In this document: positions 35,505 through 44,421 of the stretch, piece after piece
How positions within the stretch are numbered: the stretch's first letter is position 1
How the letters are laid out: each line of letters begins with the position of its first letter
DNA from: Altericroceibacterium xinjiangense
GTDB taxonomy: Bacteria; Pseudomonadota; Alphaproteobacteria; Sphingomonadales; Sphingomonadaceae
Length of the DNA: 64,000 bases
Direction of reading: 5' to 3'
NCBI RefSeq assembly: GCF_003958635.1
Contig: NZ_RSEK01000009.1
Location: forward strand, 1-64,000
Translations under genes and position numbers: made by a program
The notes under the pieces: model-generated
What the model saw: only the letters and a program-made list of their open reading frames with translations
What the model was told of the DNA's origin: nothing
Databases searched by the model: none

Positions 35505-35729
35505 TCAGCGGCAGCTTACCTGCCCAAGCTCAGCCTCTACGCTCGCCTGACCCGCTGCGCTGGCAGTCGCCAGATCAAGCGGACGGGCGCCAAGGCCCAG
35601 ATGCTCGGTGTTGAGGAAAGCAATCGCCTTCTCCCGGCCGAGCAGCAGAAAGGCCAGACGGGTTATCTCGCCTTGCCGCCGCGCGCAATCGGGCGCCATC
35701 TTGGGAGCCTTGGTCTTGCGAAACGACAT
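35505..35729 (-). CDS. DUF2384 (MbcA/ParS/Xre-type) small protein
   Basis: This 74-residue protein starts at ATG 35729. The sequence MSFRKTKAPKMAPDCARRQG is followed by the DUF2384 core EITRLAFLLLGREKAIAFLN and ARPLDLATASAAGQASVEAE. This is the domain that binds RES-type toxins in Xre/MbcA/ParS antitoxins, but here it stands alone without a DNA-binding domain. No RES toxin gene is adjacent. A GTG at 35789 in the same frame, overlapping the gene upstream, is a less likely start. It follows the 78-residue protein by 35 bases. Confidence 0.72.
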   Translation of the reverse strand: MSFRKTKAPKMAPDCARRQGEITRLAFLLLGREKAIAFLNTEHLGLGARPLDLATASAAGQASVEAELGQVSCR

Positions 35730-35764
35730 TTTCCCGGGGGCGCGACCGGGCGTCGCCGCGTCGG

Positions 35765-36001
35765 TCAAGTCCTCGCTCCCGAAACGCACGGTGCACGCAG
35801 GACAGCATCAAACGCGCTTCCGTCAGCCAGGGCTTCCCAGCTGGTCGCGGCGCCGGCGCCAAGGTTTCTTTGCACCGATCCGATGCGTTGAGCGATCTGT
35901 GAAGCCCCCGCCGCCTGCTCGCGACGCAGCTCGCATGAAAGTGTGCGAGCCGAACGAATTAGCAGGACCTGGTGATCGAAATAGAGTTGGTTGAGGTCCA
36001 A
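35765..36001 (-). CDS. small conserved protein beginning MDLNQLYFDHQ
   Basis: I place the start at TTG 36001, six bases after a strong AAAGGAG, giving 78 residues: MDLNQLYFDHQVLLIRSART and so on. To my recollection, sphingomonads carry short proteins beginning MDLN-Y/L-x-HRHQ next to DUF2384 genes, so this is probably a conserved pair with the next gene. It is alpha-helical and arginine-rich with no recognised fold. A TATACT -10-like element lies upstream on the minus strand at 36105-36110. Role unknown. Confidence 0.6.
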   Translation of the reverse strand: MDLNQLYFDHQVLLIRSARTLSCELRREQAAGASQIAQRIGSVQRNLGAGAATSWEALADGSAFDAVLRAPCVSGART

Positions 36002-36189
36002 GATGTCTCCTTTCGGTAAGCGGGAGCACATCCTGTCTCTCAGCCGGGCGCGCCTACGAAACCGAATGCACCCGATGTACCGAATATAGGCACTCGGCCG
36101 CATTAGTATAAGAGGTCAGGCCTCGCATACCGGAACAGGTATTCCGTTTTTCGGAGCGCGCCCAGAGCTACGATTTTACTGCCGGTCTA

Positions 36190-36360
36190 TTATTGAAAGC
36201 CTGATGCGCTCCACGCGCACGCCATCGCGGCACCCAGCTTCAGCCGAGGCTCGAGGTGCGGCAGGTTGATGTCCGGAGCGGCGGCGGGCAAGCGGTTGCT
36301 GGCGATTGCTGGATTTGCGGATACGCTACCGTGCGCGGGCGACAGTTGGGGGTGGTCCAT
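36190..36360 (-). CDS. possible small protein of unknown function
   Basis: A 56-residue frame starts at ATG 36360, with GAAGGATCC about ten bases upstream. The sequence MDHPQLSPAHGSVSANPAIA continues with a proline- and leucine-rich stretch that contains PAAAPDINLPHLEPRLKLGA. There is no recognised domain. It follows a terminator hairpin at 36406-36435. Support is weak: it rests on the start signal and a plausible composition only. Confidence 0.35.
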   Translation of the reverse strand: MDHPQLSPAHGSVSANPAIASNRLPAAAPDINLPHLEPRLKLGAAMACAWSASGFQ

Positions 36361-36405
36361 GAATGTGGATCCTTCGAAAAAGGCAGGAATGGGCTTCCGC
36401 AATCG

Positions 36406-36435
36406 AAAACCCCTCCTGCCGGTCGGCAGAAGGGG
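36406..36435 (-). terminator. intrinsic terminator downstream of the IF-1 unit
   Basis: On the minus strand, CCCCTTCTGCCG pairs with CGGCAGGAGGGG (one mismatch) and is followed by TTTT (36406-36409). The hairpin lies about 200 bases past the stop of the IF-1 gene, in the direction of its transcription. A second small hairpin, GCGGGG-TTCG-CCCCGC at 36502-36517, lies between them. The rest of 36436-36639 shows no gene. Confidence 0.65.
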
Positions 36436-36639
36436 CAGATTGGCTCAATCAACCATGTCAGCGACAAGTCGCCGGAGTTCGTGAGCGGAAAGTGTGGAGG
36501 GGCGGGGTTCGCCCCGCGGTGTGCTTGATCGCGTTCCCATATCGAAACGGAGGGAAAGCGTCGGGCGCTTCAATGCGCCGAAAGTCTGTATGGTCATTTA
36601 TTCCTTGTGAGCGGCAAACTGCCGCCAATCGTTCGTGTG

Positions 36640-36903
36640 TTAACGCTTGAAACCGCGCGGCCGTGCGCCGGGACCTTGCCCGGGGGTGCGTTCGCGGAAG
36701 ACGATCCGTCCTTTTGACAAATCGTAGGGCGTCATCTCGACATGCACGCGATCGCCGACAACGGAGCGGATGCGAAACTTGCGCATCTTGCCCGCCGTAT
36801 AGGCGACGATGCGATGTTCGTTATCCAGCATCACGCCAAACCTGCCATCGGGCAGGATTTCGTCGATCTGCCCTTCAAGGGTGAGGAGTTCTTCTTTAGC
36901 CAG
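36640..36903 (-). CDS. infA: translation initiation factor IF-1, apparent CTG start
   Basis: The 87-residue product is an S1-like OB-fold protein. The first codons read CTG-GCT-AAA-GAA-GAA, that is (M)[20 protein letters not shown], which aligns with the MAKEE N-terminus of known IF-1. Then come [32 protein letters not shown] and a basic tail, [13 protein letters not shown]-1 binds the A site of the 30S subunit during initiation. In frame upstream there is a TGA before any ATG, GTG or TTG, so the normal N-terminus can only begin at CTG 36903, with AAAGG eight bases before it. The first conventional start (GTG/ATG at about residue 24) would delete part of the OB-fold. The tail and context suggest it may be a paralogue rather than the canonical copy. 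Confidence 0.85.
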   Translation of the reverse strand: MAKEELLTLEGQIDEILPDGRFGVMLDNEHRIVAYTAGKMRKFRIRSVVGDRVHVEMTPYDLSKGRIVFRERTPGQGPGARPRGFKR

Positions 36904-36919
36904 TTGCTCGGCCTTTCAT
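36896..36919 (-). promoter_or_regulatory. seven-codon mini-ORF overlapping the IF-1 start
   Basis: ATG (36917-36919) opens a tiny frame, MKGRATG-stop, whose TAA (36896-36898) lies just inside the IF-1 gene, two bases past the CTG. It also contains the AAAGG that serves as the IF-1 ribosome site. A ribosome ending here would be positioned to reinitiate at the CTG. Whether it is translated is unknown. Confidence 0.4.
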
Positions 36920-36947
36920 GACTTCGGACCGTGCAGCGCAGCAGTGG

Positions 36948-37187
36948 TCAGCCTTCAGGCAGGTGTGCCTTGGCCGCGAGGTCCGCTGCTTCGGCAGCCC
37001 GACGCTCTCCACGCGCTTCTTCCGCCTTCGTGCGGTCGCGCTCGATCTGGTGTGCGCGGTCTGCCAGTCCGCGCCAGGTTGCGGCAGAGCGCAGTTCCCG
37101 TTCACGAACCATGGCCAATCCGGCATTCTGCGCCGCCGCTTCGGATTCCTTCGCGCGTATGTCGTAGAATTCGAAGGTCTGGCTCAT
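36948..37187 (-). CDS. small conserved helical protein
   Basis: This 79-residue protein starts at ATG 37187, nine bases after AGGGG. The sequence MSQTFEFYDIRAKESEAAAQ and NAGLAMVRERELRSAATWRG is a charged coiled-coil with many Ala, Glu and Arg. I recall similar MSQTFEFYxARAxEAxAAA proteins in sphingomonads, without a function. It precedes the IF-1 gene by 45 bases in the same direction and follows cspA, so the three may share transcripts in part. Function unknown. Confidence 0.6.
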   Translation of the reverse strand: MSQTFEFYDIRAKESEAAAQNAGLAMVRERELRSAATWRGLADRAHQIERDRTKAEEARGERRAAEAADLAAKAHLPEG

Positions 37188-37256
37188 CGACGGTTGCCCC
37201 TGTTCTTTTTATGAACTTTCGGGTGCGGCGAATTTTCGCCGCACCCGAAGCCTTAT

Positions 37257-37463
37257 TCAGGCAGAGGCGAGGTTGATCGCCGATTCCTTGCCGTTACGGC
37301 CGCGTTCCACATCGTAGGACAAGCGCTGGTCCTTTTCGAGCGTGTGCATGCCCGCAGCCTGGACGGCGGTGATGTGGACGAAGCTGTCGCTTCCGCCGTC
37401 TTCCGGCTGGATGAAGCCATAGCCCTTGTCGGCATTGAAAAACTTTACGGTGCCAATCGGCAT
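37257..37463 (-). CDS. cspA: cold-shock protein
   Basis: This 68-residue protein consists of one cold-shock OB-fold. RNP1 is KGYGFIQ (about 13-19) and RNP2 is DSFVHI (about 26-31). The start GTG-free ATG at 37463 has AAAGGAAAC upstream. Csp proteins bind single-stranded RNA and melt structure, acting as RNA chaperones. It is followed by the 79-residue protein and the IF-1 gene in the same direction, consistent with a translation/cold-response neighbourhood. Specific family member not determined. Confidence 0.93.
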   Translation of the reverse strand: MPIGTVKFFNADKGYGFIQPEDGGSDSFVHITAVQAAGMHTLEKDQRLSYDVERGRNGKESAINLASA

Positions 37464-37899
37464 AATTGTTTCCTTTCAAGAAACGTTCGGTTGCCCGCGG
37501 GCGGAATTGCCACACAAGCCGTGCATCAGGTCGTCAATCGAAAGGAAAAAATCGTCGTCAGGATTTTGCGAGCAAAACCCAATATCGCCGAAGTTCCGTC
37601 GCAAATTCGACGTCAGCGAGAGCCTTGTAACACGGGTTTGGCCAAACACCTAATCGGGCGGGAATTGGCGGTGTCCGGCTCTGTTTCTTGTGAGGAGGCG
37701 GAGCTGAAACGAAGCGATGCACTAGCCGGGGAAGGATATTCTGCTACAGGCGGTCGCGCTGATGTCATAAGTGATGGATAACGGGGCTGCGTTGGCGGCT
37801 CCTTGTCCTGGCGCCAGCTGGATGAAACCGGTACGCTTTTCCGCGAACCGATGTCCGTCCCCTTTTTTCGATGATCTTCAGGAAGCCGAGTACCGATTG
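37464..37899. other. leader region between cspA and the DUF6481 gene
   Basis: These 436 bases separate divergent genes. The cspA side probably contains a long 5' untranslated leader, as is common for cold-shock genes, but no conserved cold box was recognised. A plus-strand frame extends upstream of the DUF6481 gene to 37771, but that extension lacks a ribosome site and a recognisable sequence. Nothing else was found. Confidence 0.4.
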
Positions 37900-38238
37900 A
37901 TGGCAGGATTTAAGCAACCGGGGTTTGAAGACCGCGTCCAGGCCGCAGCCGAGGCCAAGGCCAAGGCGCTGGCGCGTTTGAAAGCCAAACCCCCGGTCGA
38001 CCCCGCAGTGCAGGCCGAACGTATCGCCAAGGCAGCGGAGCGCGAGGCGCAGAAAGAAGCGCAGCAGGCGGAAAAGCGTGAAGCGCTGAAGGCGGAGCGT
38101 GAAGCGAAAGCGGCTGCCAAGGCGGCGAAGGCCGCCGAAAAGGCCAAAGCTGCCGAACCGGTGCCGCAGCGCACCGAGGCTGAACTCAAGGCTGCGCGAG
38201 ACGCGCGCTATGCCGCCCGAAAGGCGCGCCGGAAGTAG
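37900..38238 (+). CDS. DUF6481 family charged helical protein
   Basis: I use ATG 37900 (MAGFKQPGFEDRVQAAAEAK), where the typical family sequence begins, giving 112 residues. The protein is nearly all charged helix, with runs of Ala, Lys and Glu (AEREAQKEAQQAEKREALKA and REAKAAAKAAKAAEKAKAAE) and an ARDARYAARKARRK end. It would form a coiled coil or bind nucleic acid through its basic tail. The family is widespread in sphingomonads with no known function. Confidence 0.72.
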   Translation: MAGFKQPGFEDRVQAAAEAKAKALARLKAKPPVDPAVQAERIAKAAEREAQKEAQQAEKREALKAEREAKAAAKAAKAAEKAKAAEPVPQRTEAELKAARDARYAARKARRK

Positions 38239-38262
38239 ACCGGCCGTTGCGGTAATAAGGCG

Positions 38263-38934
38263 TTGAACGGTGAGGAGCTGATCGGGACCGCCGTCGTGCC
38301 CGATGGCGTGGAGTTGCGCCTGATGCGCAACGACGGGGATTTCGCGATCTTTCTCGACCGCATCGAGCTGATGAGCACGGACTTGTGCGCGTCGGAAGAA
38401 GCACTGGCGACCCTCACGTGTGAGCGTCTTGGCGAACGTCCGGCGCCGCAGCTGCTCATCGGCGGCTATGGCATGGGCTTTACCCTGCGGGCTGCACTCG
38501 CGGCGTTGGGCGACGATGCGAGCGTTGTCGTGGCCGAGCTCGTGCCCGAAGTGATCCAGTGGGCGCGGGGCCCGATGCGGGACCTCACCGCCGGATGCCT
38601 CGACGATCCGCGGGTCGTGCTCGTCCTTGAGGACGTTGCGCTACTGATCGATGCCGCGTGTGAGGGATACGATGCGATCCTGCTCGATGTCGATAATGGA
38701 CCCGAAGGGCTCACCCGGCGCCTGAATGACCAGCTTTATTCCCGGAGCGGGCTGCACGCGGCAATGATCGCGCTCAGGCCTGGGGGCATTCTCGCGATCT
38801 GGTCGGCAGAGGCGGATCTGGCTTTCACTCGCCACCTGGAGCGTGTGGGGTTCGAGGTAACGGAAGTCACGGTGGCGGCGCTGCCGGACGGCAAGGGAAC
38901 TTGCCACCATATCTGGTTCGCCCGGAAGGCCTGA
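38263..38934 (+). CDS. spermidine synthase-like methyltransferase-fold protein
   Basis: This 223-residue protein starts at TTG 38263. It has a Rossmann fold of the spermidine/spermine synthase type: QLLIGGYGMGFTLRAALAAL, VVVAELVPEVIQWARGPM, EGYDAILLDVDNGPEGLTRRL, RPGGILAIWSAE. The GGYGMG and D-V-D segments match the decarboxylated-SAM or SAM binding region. It lacks the N-terminal beta-barrel of true spermidine synthases and is shorter than them, so polyamine synthesis is uncertain. It converges on dnaE2, which ends six bases away. Confidence 0.75.
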   Translation: MNGEELIGTAVVPDGVELRLMRNDGDFAIFLDRIELMSTDLCASEEALATLTCERLGERPAPQLLIGGYGMGFTLRAALAALGDDASVVVAELVPEVIQWARGPMRDLTAGCLDDPRVVLVLEDVALLIDAACEGYDAILLDVDNGPEGLTRRLNDQLYSRSGLHAAMIALRPGGILAIWSAEADLAFTRHLERVGFEVTEVTVAALPDGKGTCHHIWFARKA

Positions 38935-38939
38935 GCGCT

Positions 38940-41900
38940 CTAGTGGAAGTCCCGCGACCTTAGCTTTAGCGCTCCGTCCGATCCGGGCCGATCGCGGCTG
39001 CCGACGGTGAGGAGCAGGGGAGAATGGTCCTGAAGCCGGTCGGCGATGATGTGGATGACTTCGCCTTCGCGCTGCAAGGTGCCTTTCACGCCGATCATTG
39101 AACATCCCATTGCGATCTGCCGCTGCGCCTCGAACAAGCGCAGCCAGATTATGATGTTGGCAATCCCGGTTTCATCCTCGATCGTCATGAAGATGGCGTT
39201 GCCGGCCCCGGGACGCTGGCGGATCAGTACCACCCCGGCCACCTCGATCCGCGCTCCGTTCCTGATCCGCGCCAGGTCGCCGCATCGCCTGACCTTCAGC
39301 CGGTCAAGCTCGGCGCGCAGGAAGCTGACCGGGTGCGCGCGCAGGCTAAGGCTGGTGGCGTGATAATCGGCCACGACTTCGCCGCCATCGGTGATTGAAG
39401 TGAGGGTGACGACCGGCTCGCGCCCTTCCTCGCGCGCGTCGGCGGCGGCGAACAGGGGCAGCGGCGCCTCGCCTAGAGCCTTCAGGCGCCACAAGGCCTG
39501 TCGGCGGTCAACGCCGAGGCAGGCAAACCCGTCGGCATCGGCAATCCGCTCAAGCGCGGCGACCGGCACGCCGGAGCGGAGCCAGACATCCTCGACCGAC
39601 GCGAACGGCCCTTCCTCGCGCGCGGCGACGATCAAGGCGACGTGAATGTTGGCGAGCCCTTTCACCAGCCGCAGCCCCAGCCGGACGGCCCGGTAACGGC
39701 CGCGCTGTTCCTCCAGCGTCGTATCCCAGCGGCTGCGGTTGATGCAGACCGGGCGGACGTCCACCCCGTGTTCGCGCGCATCGCGCACGATCTGCGCGGG
39801 GGCATAAAAACCCATCGGCTGGGAATTGAGCAATGCGGCGCAGAACACATCCGGGTGATGGTGCTTCACCCAGCACGAGGCATAGACGATCCGGGCGAAA
39901 CTGGCCGCATGGCTTTCCGGAAAGCCATAGGAGCCGAAGCCTTCGATCTGTTTGAAGGTCCTTTCTGCGAACTCCTCCGCATAACCGCTGGCAATCATCC
40001 CGTTGATAAGCTTGTCCCGGAAATGCGTGACCCCGCCGGTGAACTTGAAGGTCGCCATTGCCCGGCGCAGCTGGTCGGCTTCTTCGGGCGTGAAGCCGGC
40101 GCAGACGATCGCCACCTTCATCGCCTGTTCCTGGAACAGCGGCACGCCCAGAGTGCGGCCGAGCACCGCTTCCAGCTGCCTTGACGGAAAGCTGACTGCT
40201 TCCTTGCCTTCGCGCCGGCGAAGATAGGGGTGGACCATGTCGCCCTGGATCGGCCCGGGCCGGACGATCGCGACCTGGATCACGAGATCGTAGAATTCCC
40301 GCGGCTTCAGGCGCGGCAACATGCTCATCTGCGCGCGGCTTTCGATCTGGAACACCCCAATGGTGTCGGCGCGCTGGATCATCCCGAAGACCGCCGGATC
40401 GTCATCCGGAAGATTGCCGAGAGTGACCCTGTCTCCCTTGTGCCGTTCGATCAGGTCGAATGCGCGGTGCAGGCAGCTCAGCATGCCGAGCGCCAGCACG
40501 TCGACCTTCATGAAGTCGAGTTCGGCAATATCGTCCTTTTCCCACTCGATGACTTGGCGGTCCGCCATTGCCGCCGGCTCGATCGGCACGAGATCGTCAA
40601 GCCGGTCCCGGGTAAGGACGAATCCTCCGGGATGCTGCGACAAGTGCCGGGGGGTGCCGATCAACTGGCGGGCAAGGTCCAGCGTCAGGGCAAGGCGGTG
40701 ATCGCCGCTGTCGAGATTGGCGGCCTGCGCATGGGCTTCGCCTACGTCCTCGCGCGACCAGCCCCAGACTTGCTTGACCAGCGCCTCGGTCACGTCCGTC
40801 GTCAGGCCGAGCGCCTTGCCGACCTCGCGAACCGCGCCGCGCGTGCGGTAACGGCTGACGACGGCGGTGATCGCCGCCCGGTCGCGTCCGTAGGTTTCAT
40901 AGATCCACTGGATCACCTCCTCACGCCGCTGGTGCTCGAAATCGACGTCGATGTCGGGTGGCTCGTTGCGGGCTTCGGAAATGAACCGTTCGAACAGCAG
41001 CTCAGTCCGGACCGGGTCGATCGAGGTGATCCCCAGCACAAAGCAGATCACCGAGTTTGCCGCCGATCCGCGCCCCTGGCACAGGATTCCCTGGCTGCAG
41101 GCATACTGAACGATCGAATGAACGGTGAGGAAGTAGGGCGCATAGCCGAGCTTGCCGACAAGCGTCAGTTCATGCGTCAGAGTACGGCCGTAGGCATCAG
41201 GCACTCCGTCCGGGAACCGGGCGCGGAGCGCGGCCCAGCTCATCTGTTCCAGCGCCTGCTGCGGCGTTCGGCCGGACATGACGACTTCATCCGGATACTG
41301 ATAGCTCAGCTCGCGCAGGGAAAAGGTGCAGCGTTCGGCAAGTTCGGCGGTGGCGCGGACGGCCTGCGGGTAATCCGCAAAGCGTCGCTCCATCTCGGCC
41401 GCGTCTTTCAGGTGGCGGTCGGCATGACGTTCGCGCCGGAAGCCCAGTTCGTCGATGGTGCAGGTATGGCGAATGGCCGTGACCACGTCCTGCAGCCGGC
41501 GCTTGTCCGCTGCGTGATAGAGCACGTCCCCGGTCGCAAGGCTGGTGATGCCGAAGCGGCGGCTCATCCGATCGAGTTCGTAAAGCCGCACGGCATCGCC
41601 GGGACGGCGACGGAGGTTGAGGGCAAGGTGAGCCCGGTCTCCGAATATGTCGGCGACAAGGCCCAGCACCTGCGCGGTCGCGTCATCGGCCTTGTCGGGC
41701 ACCAGCGCCGCGACCAGCCCTTGCGCATGGGCGTCGACATCCTCCCAGTGGAGGAAGCACTGGCCTTTCTCCCCCTTCTTGCGATCCGCCCGCGACTTGC
41801 CGAGGGTCAGCAACCGGCACAAGCGGGACCAGCCGGCGCGATCCTCCGGCCAGACGAGCAGGGATTGCCCATCGACCAGATCGAGGCGGCAGCCGGCAAT

Positions 41901-42083
41901 CAGGCGCGTGCCGGTCGCTTCGGCCGCGACCAGCGCGCGGACCAGGCCGCCGACGGTGTTCCGGTCCGTGATGCCCAATGCGGGATAGCCAAGCGCTGCG
42001 GCCGTCTCGAACAATTCCTGGGGCGAAGAGACGCCGCGCAGGAAGCTGAAATGGCTGGTCGCCTGAAGCTCGACATACGTCAT
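38940..42083 (-). CDS. dnaE2: error-prone DNA polymerase DnaE2
   Basis: I use ATG 42083, which overlaps the imuB stop and gives 1047 residues, the normal length. The N-terminal PHP domain ([20 protein letters not shown]) is followed by the C-family polymerase core: [41 protein letters not shown] and [23 protein letters not shown] helix-hairpin region and an OB-fold near the C-terminus ([24 protein letters not shown]) complete it. DnaE2 performs SOS-induced translesion synthesis with ImuA and ImuB, which are encoded immediately upstream. Confidence 0.95.
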   Translation of the reverse strand: MTYVELQATSHFSFLRGVSSPQELFETAAALGYPALGITDRNTVGGLVRALVAAEATGTRLIAGCRLDLVDGQSLLVWPEDRAGWSRLCRLLTLGKSRADRKKGEKGQCFLHWEDVDAHAQGLVAALVPDKADDATAQVLGLVADIFGDRAHLALNLRRRPGDAVRLYELDRMSRRFGITSLATGDVLYHAADKRRLQDVVTAIRHTCTIDELGFRRERHADRHLKDAAEMERRFADYPQAVRATAELAERCTFSLRELSYQYPDEVVMSGRTPQQALEQMSWAALRARFPDGVPDAYGRTLTHELTLVGKLGYAPYFLTVHSIVQYACSQGILCQGRGSAANSVICFVLGITSIDPVRTELLFERFISEARNEPPDIDVDFEHQRREEVIQWIYETYGRDRAAITAVVSRYRTRGAVREVGKALGLTTDVTEALVKQVWGWSREDVGEAHAQAANLDSGDHRLALTLDLARQLIGTPRHLSQHPGGFVLTRDRLDDLVPIEPAAMADRQVIEWEKDDIAELDFMKVDVLALGMLSCLHRAFDLIERHKGDRVTLGNLPDDDPAVFGMIQRADTIGVFQIESRAQMSMLPRLKPREFYDLVIQVAIVRPGPIQGDMVHPYLRRREGKEAVSFPSRQLEAVLGRTLGVPLFQEQAMKVAIVCAGFTPEEADQLRRAMATFKFTGGVTHFRDKLINGMIASGYAEEFAERTFKQIEGFGSYGFPESHAASFARIVYASCWVKHHHPDVFCAALLNSQPMGFYAPAQIVRDAREHGVDVRPVCINRSRWDTTLEEQRGRYRAVRLGLRLVKGLANIHVALIVAAREEGPFASVEDVWLRSGVPVAALERIADADGFACLGVDRRQALWRLKALGEAPLPLFAAADAREEGREPVVTLTSITDGGEVVADYHATSLSLRAHPVSFLRAELDRLKVRRCGDLARIRNGARIEVAGVVLIRQRPGAGNAIFMTIEDETGIANIIIWLRLFEAQRQIAMGCSMIGVKGTLQREGEVIHIIADRLQDHSPLLLTVGSRDRPGSDGALKLRSRDFH

Positions 42084-43603
42084 CCGAACACGCCGTGGAT
42101 ATACCAGCTCAGGTCCCCGCTCGCCGGATCGACTCCGTCGCCCCGGCGGAACAGCCAGAAACGCGCGCCGTCCTTGTCCTCGACCTGGAAATAGTCGCGG
42201 GCGCGGTGTTTCTCGCTCGGCCGCTTCCACCACTCGCCATAAATACGCTCAGGACCATCGGCATGGGTTATGATGTGCGTGCGGCCACGCCAGCGAAAGC
42301 GGGCGGGCGGGCGATCGGGCAAGCTGGCAAGCACTTGATCCACCGGTTCAGGCGGTGAGAGCAGCCAGACCGGGCGTGGCCAATCGGACGGCCAGTCGGC
42401 GACTTCTTCCAGCGGGGTGACGGAGCGCACGCTGCGTTCCGGAACGTCGCTTTGGACCGCGCAGCTTTTCGACAGGCAGGAAGAGCCGAGGCGCGTCGCC
42501 AGGCGGTCGATCAGCACCGCCAGATCGGCGACGGGATCGGTTCCGCTCAAGGCTCCGGCGACCGCTTCCGGCGCAAGCGGCTCGATACGGACGGCGGTCA
42601 TGGCCATCGCCTCGATCCCCCAGCCGGGCTCGATCTCTTCCACCTTCATCGTCACGAGGCGCAGGAGGTGCGCGGGATCGCGGCTGGCACGGGCGAGGGC
42701 GATCGACACGCGCTGGTCTTCCCCATCGACGCGCGAACACGTCAGCATCAGCTTGCGCGCGCCGCAGCCGCGTTCCAGCAACTGCCGCGCCAGCCCTGTG
42801 ACCAGATCCCCGATGACAGTCCGGATCGCTTCGGGCGTGGAGATCGGCTCCACCAGATTAAGCCGGATGAAGGGCCGTTCTTCGGGAAGGACCGGATCGA
42901 ACGGCTCTTCCACGCGTCCCAGGGCCTGATCGAGCCGGATAAGCGCGCCGCGCCCAAGGCGGCGCTGGAGGGGCGCGCGGGGCATTGCGAAAAGATCGCC
43001 CACCCGCTCGATCCCGAAACGGTGCGCGGTGCCGAGCATCGCGGAATCGAGGCGCAGGGCGTCCAGCGGCAAGGGTGCGATCCTTTCCGTCTCCCGGCCG
43101 TTCGGGCACAGGATGACGGGGGCCGCACCGTGACGGGCGAGCGCATGAGCCGCGCCATAGGTTCCGGCGACCGCGATGCGCGCCGTAAGACCGATGCGGG
43201 CGCAGAAGCGCACAACCCTGTCGCAGAAAGCCTGTTCGCCTCCGAACAAGTGGGCGCTGCCGGCCAGGTCGAGCCACAAGCCGTCCGGGCCGGAAAGGCC
43301 TGCGCGCGGGGTCCAGCGGCGTGCAGCCATCAGCGCGAGCCGCGTCAGCGCGTGCCGGTCGGCCTCAGGATCGGCAGGACGAATGTCGAGATCGGCGATC
43401 AGCCGGGCCCGGGCCAGCGCCATGCCGGGATGAACCCCCTGCGCCTGCGCCAGCGGACAAGCGCTTGCCACCTGCATTCTAGATTCCGCGCGCTCGACCG
43501 TGACCAGTGGGCGTTCCGGAGAAGCCTTACCCCGCGAGTCTTCGCTCCGGCGCAAGCGTTCGATCGGCAGATGAGGCAAACAGAGCGAGGCGACCCTGCG
43601 CAT
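42080..43603 (-). CDS. imuB: ImuB, Y-family-like DNA polymerase subunit
   Basis: This 507-residue Y-family relative begins [20 protein letters not shown] and continues with [36 protein letters not shown]. In ImuB the catalytic acidic residues of true Y polymerases are lost, and the N-terminus here fits that inactive form. The C-terminal part has the usual [16 protein letters not shown] and [18 protein letters not shown]. ImuB acts as a hub that links ImuA and DnaE2 to the beta clamp. It overlaps imuA by 77 bases and dnaE2 by four. Confidence 0.92.
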   Translation of the reverse strand: MRRVASLCLPHLPIERLRRSEDSRGKASPERPLVTVERAESRMQVASACPLAQAQGVHPGMALARARLIADLDIRPADPEADRHALTRLALMAARRWTPRAGLSGPDGLWLDLAGSAHLFGGEQAFCDRVVRFCARIGLTARIAVAGTYGAAHALARHGAAPVILCPNGRETERIAPLPLDALRLDSAMLGTAHRFGIERVGDLFAMPRAPLQRRLGRGALIRLDQALGRVEEPFDPVLPEERPFIRLNLVEPISTPEAIRTVIGDLVTGLARQLLERGCGARKLMLTCSRVDGEDQRVSIALARASRDPAHLLRLVTMKVEEIEPGWGIEAMAMTAVRIEPLAPEAVAGALSGTDPVADLAVLIDRLATRLGSSCLSKSCAVQSDVPERSVRSVTPLEEVADWPSDWPRPVWLLSPPEPVDQVLASLPDRPPARFRWRGRTHIITHADGPERIYGEWWKRPSEKHRARDYFQVEDKDGARFWLFRRGDGVDPASGDLSWYIHGVFG

Positions 43604-44300
43604 CGGTACTCTCCACTATCCATGAATGGGATTCGCCGCCGCGCTGGCGGGCAAGTTCCAGGTTCCAGCAAGCCCGGCCGATCCCGGCGACCGGCAGGGG
43701 ACGTGAAGGCGCGCAGCCGACCCGCCAGCGAGTCACCGCTGCCGAGGGGAGGGTGAGCGGGTCTTCCTCTCGCCCGCGCCATCTTTTCAGCATCAGGGCC
43801 GTCACCCCGCTTTCCTCGGCCGCCAGTTGCAGCCGGCGAGTGGCGGCCATGCCCGCCTTGCCGATTTCGCCCACGACAGCGGCCAGGCCGCCGTGACGCA
43901 AGCCTTCCTCCATCACGGCAAGGACATCCTCGTTGCGGCCGCATTCGGCCTGGATCAGGCGATCCGGCGGCAATCCCGCCTGTGCCAGCGCCGGGGCGAA
44001 CAACTCTCTGCGCGACAGCGCCCACAGCACTGTCCCGCCGTTCTGGGCCAGGCGTGCGGCAATCCCGGTGATGAACAGGCACGCGGCGGCTTCATCGTTG
44101 AGCCGGGCTTGCACGCCGGTTGCCTCATGCAGCGCTCCGGTCGCGAAACCCCCTCCTTTGAGGCGGGAATCGATGTCGGCGACGCCGAAGGGAAGAAAGG
44201 CGCCTTTCTTCTCCCAGCTCCCGGATTCGATCGCGCGCACTTCGGCTCGCAAGGCGGTCAGGTGCATTTCTCGGGCAGAAGACGGCAACAGGAACCTCAT
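43527..44300 (-). CDS. imuA: ImuA, RecA-like mutagenesis protein
   Basis: This 257-residue protein begins at ATG 44300. Its central part has the RecA-like ImuA layout: LPFGVADIDSRLKGGGFATGALHEATG, CLFITGIAARLAQNGGTVLWAL and RLIQAECGRNEDVLAVMEEGLRHGGLAAVVGEI. Walker A-like residues are degenerate, as in other ImuA proteins. It is the first gene of the imuA-imuB-dnaE2 operon and lies 17 bases from a LexA box. The start has no strong ribosome site; an ATG at 44267 is possible but equally weak. Confidence 0.88.
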   Translation of the reverse strand: MRFLLPSSAREMHLTALRAEVRAIESGSWEKKGAFLPFGVADIDSRLKGGGFATGALHEATGVQARLNDEAAACLFITGIAARLAQNGGTVLWALSRRELFAPALAQAGLPPDRLIQAECGRNEDVLAVMEEGLRHGGLAAVVGEIGKAGMAATRRLQLAAEESGVTALMLKRWRGREEDPLTLPSAAVTRWRVGCAPSRPLPVAGIGRACWNLELARQRGGESHSWIVESTDAQGRLALFASSADRTLAPERRLAG

Positions 44301-44316
44301 GAACTCGAAGACTAGT

Positions 44317-44331
44317 GTTCACGTTATGTTC
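44317..44331 (-). promoter_or_regulatory. LexA box (SOS operator) of the imuA operon
   Basis: GTTC-N7-GTTC (44317-44320 and 44328-44331) is the LexA operator of Alphaproteobacteria. It lies 17 bases upstream of imuA. A TTGACG -35-like element lies on the minus strand at 44347-44352, so the box would overlap the -10 region, where LexA can block transcription. It explains SOS control of the mutagenesis operon. Confidence 0.85.
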
Positions 44332-44421
44332 CAATCTGCCGATTATCGTCAAGTCGGCTGATCGCGAGGGTGGGGATAACCTGTGCAGGGCGCCCTGGAC
44401 GGCAGCGCCGAGCCGATCGGC

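Noticed and set aside
40230-42194. 654-codon open frame antisense to dnaE2
   Set aside because: It lies wholly inside dnaE2, has no recognised domain or ribosome site, and is a known artefact of high-GC codon use.
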